Assembly (NCBI GenBank): GCA_040218415.1
Contig: JAVJRN010000032.1
Location: forward strand, 62,001 to 126,000
Direction: 5' to 3'
From: JAVJRN01 sp040218415
GTDB taxonomy: Bacteria > Bacteroidota > Bacteroidia > Cytophagales > Cyclobacteriaceae
Length of the DNA: 64,000 bases
Shown: in pieces, positions 50,471-57,368 of the stretch
How the letters are laid out: every line of letters starts with the position of its first letter
Position numbering within the stretch: position 1 is the first letter of the stretch
The notes under the pieces: generated by a model
Told to the model about the DNA's origin: nothing
The model's database searches: none
What the model saw: the letters and a program-made list of their open reading frames with translations, nothing else
Program-made: the position numbers and the translations under genes

Positions 50471-50725
50471 CTCCGCTAGAGCGCGTTTGCAACGCGTTTC
50501 TCATTCCAAAATAATCACATCTACTCATCCATTTGACCCAGCATAATCTCTCGCAGAGCTATAAAAATTATTGCGCTGCTTCATCTACTCTTTCTGCTTC
50601 TAAAGGGTTACCATGGACAGAGTTCAATTTCTAAGACATGCATCATAGATAGTTTGACGATTGCATGCATTACAAAGGACAGAACAGGCACGCGTTGCGC
50701 CGAAATGGCTAAACGCGCGCCAGCT
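50471..50725 (-). pseudogene. RAYT (IS200-like REP transposase) C-terminal remnant, copy B
   Basis: On the minus strand GNPLEAERVDEAAQ, a stop, then after a one-frame shift FYSSARDYAGSNG and a stop (TGA 50527-50525). Intact RAYT proteins end YIHNNPV.AG...EDY.YSSARDYAG, so this is the last 35 residues with a frameshift. REP-like palindromes (GGCACGCGTT...AACGCGCGCC) lie at 50691-50725. The HigBA locus lies between copies A and B. Confidence 0.7.
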
Positions 50726-50731
50726 GGGTTT

Positions 50732-52783
50732 TTAATCTATGTTTAGCTTATCAAACAGAATTCTATTCCTTTTTCTTGCATCGTCAAGAACCTTTTCAAA
50801 CGGTAGTACTTCAAAGTATGCAGAATAATATTTGCTTTTTACCTTGAACCACCCTTTTCCATCAGGGGTCGGGTCAAATTCTCTTCTTTCTAAAATACTT
50901 TGTAGAGTAGGAGTTACGTCACAAATGATATAGACATAAAATGGAGTCTTTCTATTCACTTCTACAGTTCGTCCGTTTCTTCCTTTGACCTTTCCATTAA
51001 GTAGGTTTTCAATATATTTTTCAGTTTGTTCTATAGGGTTCTTGGTGTCATCATAGTCTTTGTAATCATCTCGTTCTGGTTTTTTAAACTCAACGATAGT
51101 AAATGAATTATGAGGAGAAGATTTTGATTCAGAAAATGCGAACGCATCATTGTAAATTAATAGATCTGAACGGTCTGCACCTTCATAGCTAACTTCTTTA
51201 ACGCTTTTGAAAGTTTTATCAGACGCTAGGAACGAATGATAAGTTAAGCGTTCATCAATTAACCAAAGGTTTTGCTTGTCATGAGGAACTTCATCAGAAT
51301 TAGTTCTTATAGGAAAAAAGACACTGTGAATCAAATCTTCATTTTCAAATTTTCCATCTTCATCAGTCTCAATGAGCCTTTCTAAAAGTTCGATTATTGT
51401 TTTTCTATGAACTACATACCTAGCAAGGTCAGACTTTCCTATTTCATTGTATTCATTTAAAAATGATTCATATTTTTTTCGATAATCTTCATGAGTAGTA
51501 ACATCCTTATTATCTGAAAGCAATTTGATTTTGTCTTGTTTTACTTCTATTCGCCATTTAGATTCAATTTTATATAACTCTATATCAAGATTTTCTTTAG
51601 ACAAATTTGGTGGTAGTTTTTTTACTTCATCTGCTTTATAGTGAAGAGTGCTGCGGTATTGCGGAAATTCTTCATTAATTGTTGGGCGATAAGATTCAAC
51701 TTTCTGCTCTCTCATTAAGCTCAAATAATCTGAGAGTATAGCTTCAATGCAGCTAATTGCTGCTCTTCGTACTTTAGCCAGATTAATGTCAATTGAATAG
51801 TCTTCTTCTTCATCTTCGCTATCTCCATCTGGGAAATTGAAGCCAATTCGTTCTGTATCTACATTCTCATCTAGTAGCTCACTTACTACATGTGCTTGAT
51901 AAAAGAACTTGTAATCACCTTCTTCTATTGGTTTCTTGCCTAAGTCGACAATTTTGGAGTAAAGACCTTCTGTAATGACACTTCGATTGTGAGCACAGAA
52001 GTGAATTTTATGACTTTGAAATTCAAATGACTTAGTTAAATATAATTCAAAAGTAGTATCTCCAATTTCAAATTCGTTTGATTTTACACCTGCTTGGAAA
52101 TCTCTCTTAAACAGGTTGTCCAAGTTGATTTCCGTATTGTTTTGATTTCTTAAAATAATAGTAGGAACAGAGTTTCTGATGAAGAATAACTGAAAGTGAG
52201 CAACAATTTCACGAGCAACTGAGCTGATTTCCTTTGGTAGGTTTTTTTGATATTCTTCTCTTAGGGAATTTAATATGATTCTAGTTCCTGGTTTATGACC
52301 ATTTACGTTGGGTGTTTTAAAGTCATGAAAACCAATTTTTGTTGACTTAAAGTCAAACTGAATTGATTTCATTTCTGATTTCTGAGAAAAGTAACTTTCA
52401 ACGTTTAATTCCTTGAAAGCTTTTAAACAAACAAACCTTCCAACTCCCTTACCGCCTATTTCAATTTTATGGTCTGTATCGGCTTCAATGAAAGCTTTTA
52501 AGTTCTCATCATTTAAACCTATACCGTTATCCGTCACACGGAATGAGTGTATTGGATAAATGTCAACATCTTTTAGCTCTGCCAAAGCTTCTTGAGAGCC
52601 GTTTCTGATACACTCAATGATAATTTGTCCTTCACTATTATTTAAAAGTTTTGCCTTTATAGCATCTTCAATTGAATGGATTGAGTTGCTAACTACTTCA
52701 AATAATGGCATCAGTGGTTTCGTCCTAGGGAGTCTTGTATTCCTGACCTTATTTGCAATATTTGAAGTCGGTGTATATTTCAT
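50732..52783 (-). CDS. GHKL ATPase fused to a PD-(D/E)XK-like nuclease domain
   Basis: 683 residues, stand-alone. The N-terminal 250 residues are a GHKL (gyrase/Hsp90/MutL/histidine kinase) ATPase: N-box PLFEVVSNSIHSIEDA (E29, N33), G1 box VTDNGIGLND (D85) and G2 box GGKGVGRFV (110-118). The middle 270 residues are helical. The C-terminal domain has D540 in DRSDLLIYND and E565-x-K567 in TIVEFKKPE, which is the PD-(D/E)XK nuclease core. ATPase plus nuclease in one protein, in an island with HigBA and RAYT debris, points to an anti-phage defence role. I do not recognise a named system. Cytoplasmic, no membrane segment. Confidence 0.7.
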   Translation of the reverse strand: MKYTPTSNIANKVRNTRLPRTKPLMPLFEVVSNSIHSIEDAIKAKLLNNSEGQIIIECIRNGSQEALAELKDVDIYPIHSFRVTDNGIGLNDENLKAFIEADTDHKIEIGGKGVGRFVCLKAFKELNVESYFSQKSEMKSIQFDFKSTKIGFHDFKTPNVNGHKPGTRIILNSLREEYQKNLPKEISSVAREIVAHFQLFFIRNSVPTIILRNQNNTEINLDNLFKRDFQAGVKSNEFEIGDTTFELYLTKSFEFQSHKIHFCAHNRSVITEGLYSKIVDLGKKPIEEGDYKFFYQAHVVSELLDENVDTERIGFNFPDGDSEDEEEDYSIDINLAKVRRAAISCIEAILSDYLSLMREQKVESYRPTINEEFPQYRSTLHYKADEVKKLPPNLSKENLDIELYKIESKWRIEVKQDKIKLLSDNKDVTTHEDYRKKYESFLNEYNEIGKSDLARYVVHRKTIIELLERLIETDEDGKFENEDLIHSVFFPIRTNSDEVPHDKQNLWLIDERLTYHSFLASDKTFKSVKEVSYEGADRSDLLIYNDAFAFSESKSSPHNSFTIVEFKKPERDDYKDYDDTKNPIEQTEKYIENLLNGKVKGRNGRTVEVNRKTPFYVYIICDVTPTLQSILERREFDPTPDGKGWFKVKSKYYSAYFEVLPFEKVLDDARKRNRILFDKLNID

Positions 52784-52826
52784 TTCATAGTTCTTTTATA
52801 TGGCACACAAAGATCAAATATAATGA

Positions 52827-52916
52827 GTGGGGATCAGAAAGCACTAACCTCTCCACTCACACATAGCCACGCTTTTTTTCAAATATATTTGTTTTGGCAG
52901 ACTTTCCGATCCCCAC
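52827..52916. other. Long inverted repeat in an intergenic region
   Basis: GTGGGGATCAGAAAG (52827-52841) and CTTTCCGATCCCCAC (52902-52916) match over 15 bp with one GU-type mismatch, separated by about 60 bp containing AT-rich sequence. Both flanking genes are on the minus strand. It may be a large hairpin terminator of the YbjQ-like gene or a tiny inverted-repeat mobile element. Confidence 0.5.
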
Positions 52917-52958
52917 AAAAGTTTCGTCAATAATAAAACCCCATTCATTCATAGCATA

Positions 52959-54041
52959 TTAGCGATATTTCATTATTTCGTTCAAAGTAGCCATATCTTT
53001 CTTGAGCTTATCCACCGCTTGCTCAGGGCTAAACTCTTGATACCTAAATCCTTTCATATTCCTTTGGCAGTTGGAGCAATATGTAGTTGCAACATCGTTC
53101 TCTTTTGAGCATTCACAAACCCAAATTTCTTTCTCCTTGGAAGAAAGCATTTTCTTTTTTGTTGAAATGGTTCCTCGGTCTGGAAATTTACTTGGCAATA
53201 AAGCTATGATCTTGTTCTGCAATTCAACATCCTTGTTTTCGTAAAGTTCCTTGTCGGAATCCAGTAAGGAGAGTGCGATTTTCTGAGTTTCAAAATCGGT
53301 TGATTCAAGTAGCTGAATTAGAGATTCATATTCCAGAAAGTTTAATTTTTTTATTAGATCAACCAGCTTCTTCTTAAGTTTTTGAGAAGTTTCTAATTCT
53401 GCTAAAAGAGAGTAGATTTTCCCTTTTGCCTCAACAGGTTCGATGCTTGAAAAGTATTCAGCTACTTCCCTTTCAAATGACTCTGTTACGAAGTTTTTCA
53501 GATCCTTTTCATACTTTCCTAGTATCAAATCCGCCATTTCAAGAATCTGATACTTTTTAGCAAATTCCCAAAATTCCTCGTTGAACTCAAGCCTCCCTTC
53601 CTTTCCTTCAGCCAAGTAGTAAAGCTTTTTTTCCACAACCTTGAATTGATCTTTAGTGATCAAAACAGTGGTTGATGAGTTCGTTTGTAAGTCCAGTTCT
53701 TTAAATTTTGCCTTCGCTGCTGTTCCAATTACCGTAACCATCAGCATTGATTTTCCTTGTGCTGATATTTCATCGTTATCTATTTTTAAACCAACGACAC
53801 AGTTTGCTCCAAGAGTCGATGCTTTTATTTTCAATTGGTTGATTGCCTCACTGTTCAAGGACTCCAATGTTTTTTGATATGACCTTGATTTTCCTCCGAA
53901 AAAGTCTGAGAATCCAGACAGAAAGTCTTTGAAGAAGTTCATGCCAACCGCTAGATGTGCGGTTACTGGTTCAAGATACTGTTCGATCTCTGCGTTATCG
54001 AAACCTGAAGTTGTGGTGACTTTTATGTTCTTATGATTCAT
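52959..54041 (-). CDS. YbjQ/DUF74-like protein with C-terminal zinc finger
   Basis: 360 residues. N-terminal 110 residues follow the YbjQ heavy-metal-binding-like domain: VTTTSGFDNAEIEQYLEPVT, then LGANCVVGLKIDNDEISAQG. A helical middle follows. The C-terminus has WVCECSKENDVATTYCSNCQ (about 308-327), a RanBP2-like C4 zinc finger. YbjQ pentamers are of unknown function in spite of their name. Predicted cytoplasmic. It lies next to the GHKL gene but 175 bp away with an inverted repeat between, so co-function is unclear. Confidence 0.72.
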   Translation of the reverse strand: MNHKNIKVTTTSGFDNAEIEQYLEPVTAHLAVGMNFFKDFLSGFSDFFGGKSRSYQKTLESLNSEAINQLKIKASTLGANCVVGLKIDNDEISAQGKSMLMVTVIGTAAKAKFKELDLQTNSSTTVLITKDQFKVVEKKLYYLAEGKEGRLEFNEEFWEFAKKYQILEMADLILGKYEKDLKNFVTESFEREVAEYFSSIEPVEAKGKIYSLLAELETSQKLKKKLVDLIKKLNFLEYESLIQLLESTDFETQKIALSLLDSDKELYENKDVELQNKIIALLPSKFPDRGTISTKKKMLSSKEKEIWVCECSKENDVATTYCSNCQRNMKGFRYQEFSPEQAVDKLKKDMATLNEIMKYR

Positions 54042-54066
54042 GTCTCTAGGAGTAGGAGTTTATCGC

Positions 54067-54184
54067 TAACAACACCACTGGTTGTTATCCGCCTTATATT
54101 TAAATTAAATCTAATGGATTTTGAATGCAGAACAAACCATTGACAGCTATATGTGTATAAATCTCCTTGGTGCGACTAGCGCGG
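54067..54184. repeat. Dispersed repeat copy 1, with TAACAAC palindrome
   Basis: TAACAAC-ACCACTG-GTTGTTA (54067-54087) is followed by ATCCGC and a 100-bp segment matching 63142-63240: AAATCTAA, GGATTTTGAATGC, AACAAACCATT, AGCTAT and TGGTG..AGCGC blocks are common. A 79-codon frame through it (from 54121) is probably not a gene. Short common tails such as GATATCCGC also occur at 55508. Confidence 0.6.
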
Positions 54185-54373
54185 GAACCTTACAAGGTTT
54201 GTATAGATTGACCCATCCTAAAAAAGGTTACAGGTTTAACTTTTATTTACTGATCATCCTGCGTGAAATGGACACTTCACATTCGATCTTATCAAATGAA
54301 GCAGTCATTAGCGCTGCTGAGGATCAACTACTCCTAATTCAATCAGTATTTCATGCTTAATTGATTATCCTTT

Positions 54374-55042
54374 TTAATCAATATTCTGCTGAAAGGTTAG
54401 CTTCAAATTACTTAACTCTACGCAACACAAATTTCCAAAACCAACTTCCCCTTTTAAATGGCAGCCATTATCAATATCTAAAAGGCTTGTTTCAGAAAAG
54501 TCTTGCAACATTTTTTCTATTTCATGTTTCTTTTGGGGGACATGGCCATGAATGATCTTCCTATTACCAAGCCAATCATAGTCGATTGATTTATACCAGT
54601 CTCTTATCCAACAATGGGCGTGTAGATCATCTAATGGGTTATCATTTTCAAAATTCAATCCAGCATGAACAAAAACATACTCATGATCAACACTCAATGT
54701 TTTCAATTTTGAAAACCATTTTATATATTTTTCGCTCAACTGATTAAAATGACTGATGTTAAAACTTTTTAAAGTTTCTTCAGCACCAGCAGTCCATTCC
54801 TCCAGCTCAATGGAATCAAAAATCATTTCTTCATGATTACCTTTTAATGCAGTTACTTTATATCCGTTATTCTGCAGGTCAATAATAGTATCAATCACTT
54901 TTTTGCTATTTGGTCCCTTATTGATATAATCACCTAAAAGAATTAGCTCATCCTCTTTTGAGTATCCAATCTTATTGAGCAATTCCTGAAAAGTGATCGC
55001 ACAACCATGTATATCCGAAATAGCATATTTTTTAGTTTTCAT
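54374..55042 (-). CDS. Calcineurin-like serine/threonine phosphatase
   Basis: 222 residues with all metal-binding blocks: ISDIHGCAITF (GDxHG-like, D and H), LILLGDYINKGPNSKKV (GDxxDRG-like), LKGNHEEMIFD (GNHE), FVHAGLNF and IIHGHVPQKK. It belongs to the PPP/ApaH-like metallophosphatases that act on phosphoproteins or dinucleotides. Likely cytoplasmic. The neighbouring genes are unrelated single genes, typical of an accessory island. Confidence 0.9.
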   Translation of the reverse strand: MKTKKYAISDIHGCAITFQELLNKIGYSKEDELILLGDYINKGPNSKKVIDTIIDLQNNGYKVTALKGNHEEMIFDSIELEEWTAGAEETLKSFNISHFNQLSEKYIKWFSKLKTLSVDHEYVFVHAGLNFENDNPLDDLHAHCWIRDWYKSIDYDWLGNRKIIHGHVPQKKHEIEKMLQDFSETSLLDIDNGCHLKGEVGFGNLCCVELSNLKLTFQQNID

Positions 55043-55141
55043 CTTGCAAATGTTTTATCGGTATGATGCCCCCAGTAGTCTTATGATTTTTTAGATCTGT
55101 TGTTTGCCTGTCTATTTCCCACACACTCTATTGCACTCTCC

Positions 55142-55462
55142 TTAGTCTCTTTCAAATTCATAGTCTCTTTCAACTTTTGCAATTCTTGTTTTGAATGCAC
55201 TGTACCAATCTTTTCGACCTTTTTCTCTTGCAATCGAATGATCCGTATTTTCCTTCCACTTTTTTATTGACTCCAAATCTTTCCAATATGAAACCGTAAT
55301 GCCAAGTTCATTTCTTGCGAATTCAACACCCAAAAAACCATCTTGAACTTTTGCTAACTCCACCATCTTATCGGCTTCTTCAGAGTAGTTATCATTAATG
55401 GTGGTTCTCATTGAAGAAAAGATAACTGCATAATAAGGAGGTTTAGGTGTATTTGCTATCAT
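55142..55462 (-). CDS. Antibiotic biosynthesis monooxygenase (ABM) domain protein
   Basis: 106 residues, the size of an ABM-fold ferredoxin-like protein. YYAVIFSSMRTTINDNYSEE, then LAKVQDGFLGVEFARNELGI, SYWKDLESIKKWKENTDHSI and a C-terminal KTRIAKVERDYEF follow the YqjZ-like pattern. These dimers may oxidise quinone-like substrates or bind small molecules; function in bacteria is mostly unknown. Confidence 0.85.
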   Translation of the reverse strand: MIANTPKPPYYAVIFSSMRTTINDNYSEEADKMVELAKVQDGFLGVEFARNELGITVSYWKDLESIKKWKENTDHSIAREKGRKDWYSAFKTRIAKVERDYEFERD

Positions 55463-55518
55463 TGTTTATAAGCTAAGTTTGGTTTTAGGTGGTGTTGTAG
55501 GCAGTGATATCCGCGCAA

Positions 55519-56013
55519 TTATTTGGTTTCATACAATTTCACCACCGTTTGAAAGTCGGTCGAATCGTTTATTTCATAAAAGTAGTCCAACTGCCATTTT
55601 TGAGCACTCTCCGCTTGTTTATTTTTCGGATTGTCCCAATTCGGATAGAGTCGGAATGCTCTTTTACCTTCCTTTTTAGCTGTTGAGATTATACCTTTTT
55701 TAATCAGCACGGATTTGGGGAAAACAAATTGTCCGCATTCTTTTTCAGTTCTTACGTTCACAGCATAAAAATCAAATGGTTCATTTTCATTAAGCGGTTC
55801 AATGATACCGCTATTATTCCTTTTCCAAAAGGTCACAAACTGTCCTGTTTTTTTAGGTGTAATTTTTGAGTTTCGACTTATTATTTTCCGTCCATTCAAT
55901 TCAAATCGGCACGCTGCATATTCTTTGTTCTCCACTTCCGTTTGGAAGCCCGTCATTTTCAGTCCGCAATTGTCATAAACTTCTGTCTTTATTTGGTTCA
56001 AAGTACTGTCCAT
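55519..56013 (-). CDS. MepB family protein
   Basis: 164 residues. The family signature is clear: CRFELNGRKIISRNSKITPK (about 35-54), TGQFVTFWKRNNSGIIEPLN, then FDFYAVNV, GQFVFPKSVLIKKGIIS and KRAFRLYPNWDNP. MepB is the third gene of the S. aureus mepRAB efflux operon, where its role is unknown. Here there is no efflux gene nearby. Confidence 0.9.
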   Translation of the reverse strand: MDSTLNQIKTEVYDNCGLKMTGFQTEVENKEYAACRFELNGRKIISRNSKITPKKTGQFVTFWKRNNSGIIEPLNENEPFDFYAVNVRTEKECGQFVFPKSVLIKKGIISTAKKEGKRAFRLYPNWDNPKNKQAESAQKWQLDYFYEINDSTDFQTVVKLYETK

Positions 56014-56230
56014 TTTACTTGTTCAGCTTGATTTAAATTTGGAACGAAATTTTGTTTACTATTGATTACCTCTCTTGACTTCACTGCGCTGTGTTTTGAA
56101 ATTATGGTTACCTCCCAAACTGCACCTAGCTACCCCTCACAAAGCGTAACATCTAATCCGCTTTCTTAATGTTGTACATTTCTTATAGCCATGAACAACG
56201 CTACAAATAATAAATACCAATCGACCCCTT

Positions 56231-56320
56231 CTATGCCCCGACATAATCTTTGGCACTGATATAAAGATAGTTTTCAGGCTTTTCTGCCCAACCAGCATAC
56301 ACAAGCTGTATAATTGTCCT
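56231..56320 (-). pseudogene. RAYT C-terminal fragment
   Basis: The minus strand reads TIIQLVYAGWAEKPENYLYI then SAKDYVGA and a stop, matching the RAYT C-terminus NPV.AG.VEKPEDYLYSSA.DY.G. The N-terminal and middle parts are absent here; an N-terminal/middle fragment is at 56983-57120, with the cupin gene between. The rest of 56014-56450 has no gene I can support. Confidence 0.62.
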
Positions 56321-56450
56321 TGTTCTTGAATGAAAATAAGGCAACAATTAGCGTTAGAGATAAAGGTTTAAATGCTTTCAATCTTAGATTTTATGTTGGT
56401 TTTACAATGGGTGTATACGCACTACACGCTTTTTTTGTCCACAGTTTAAA

Positions 56451-56885
56451 TTATTCGTAGATGTCAAATTTATTAGCGACAGATTCCATTAATTCTTTAT
56501 TAGAGAAATCATCTTCAGTCATTTCCGAAAGTGTTTCTAGGAAAATATCAAACTCTCCATTTTTAAATATGGTAAGCATTTTTCCACCTTCCCTACAAAT
56601 GGCTTCATGCCACACGTTTGGTGCAACTGTAATGGTATCGCCTTCTTTCAGAATTATTGTCTCATCATCAAAAACAAGCTCCATTTCGCCAAGCAACATG
56701 TAAAAAACCTCCGTCATCAATTTATGATGATGCCGCTTTAAATGAAACCCTGGTTTTAGAGTGTCCTCAATTAGGCATAATTCCCCATTCGTGTCTCTGG
56801 ATGATAGTTTAACAAAGCAGTGGTCTTGCGAGTAATTGTAATTCTCCCCTTCTCCTTTTTTAATGTATTTTTTGGACTCAATCAT
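56451..56885 (-). CDS. Single-domain cupin protein
   Basis: 144 residues. Cupin motif 1 is GFHLKRHHHKLMTEVFYMLL (about 46-65, with clustered metal-binding His and Glu) and motif 2 VAPNVWHEAICREGG. Such small cupins bind a metal and act as isomerases, dioxygenases or binding proteins; the substrate is not predictable. The gene lies between two fragments of a RAYT transposase. Confidence 0.85.
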   Translation of the reverse strand: MIESKKYIKKGEGENYNYSQDHCFVKLSSRDTNGELCLIEDTLKPGFHLKRHHHKLMTEVFYMLLGEMELVFDDETIILKEGDTITVAPNVWHEAICREGGKMLTIFKNGEFDIFLETLSEMTEDDFSNKELMESVANKFDIYE

Positions 56886-56982
56886 TTCTATTAATATTTG
56901 TATACCACGAATATCTGTGAATTTTATACCGACAGCTAATAAACAGCGCTAAAGTAGTGAAATTTTCCCTGTGATAGATTCA

Positions 56983-57120
56983 CGGTCGAGTTGTGGCGAA
57001 ACTTGCTTTCAGAAAGATAAAATCCCCATTGTTACTTCCTAAAATCAAATGACTTTGGTGAGTCATGATCGCATAAGCATAGACCTCAAACCCTGTATTT
57101 TTCTGACTATACTCAAGGCT
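56983..57120 (-). pseudogene. RAYT fragment with degenerate HUH motif
   Basis: The minus strand reads SLEYSQKNTGFEVYAYAIM then THQSHLILGSNNGD, matching the RAYT core SL.YCQENKGLEVYAYVIMSNHVHLIV. The catalytic HUH motif (HVH) is changed to HQSH, and the frame is lost after about 20 more residues. It is the 5' partner of the fragment at 56231. Confidence 0.65.
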
Positions 57121-57368
57121 TCTCCCTCACTACAATACGAATAATCTAAAGCTATTGGATCCTACAATTTGTTGCAAAAATGACATGCTTACATTGTATG
57201 GCTATGCTTTTCATGTATTAAACACAAAGGCTATAAAAACAAAAAAAATAGGTAGGTGTCTGTAAAACCTACACCCAATGAGAGTTTCTTGTTCGCATTA
57301 TTCTATCAAAAAGCTCAGATCGCATATTCATTTTAATGTTTGATAGGCATCTTTTTATTCTACTAATC
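57121..57368. other. Intergenic region downstream of the T9SS gene
   Basis: 248 bp. Contains GTAGGT...ACCTAC (57250-57275), a weak stem downstream of the T9SS gene, and AT-rich sequence. I see no other feature. Confidence 0.35.

Noticed and set aside
54121..54360. 79-codon plus-strand ORF
   Set aside because: It begins inside the dispersed repeat, has no family pattern, and the second copy of the repeat at 63.2 kb does not keep the frame.
55469..55518. Possible recombination site sharing GATATCCGC with the dispersed repeat
   Set aside because: Only a short common word and the reverse complement of AACAACACCAC are shared; not enough to call a third copy.
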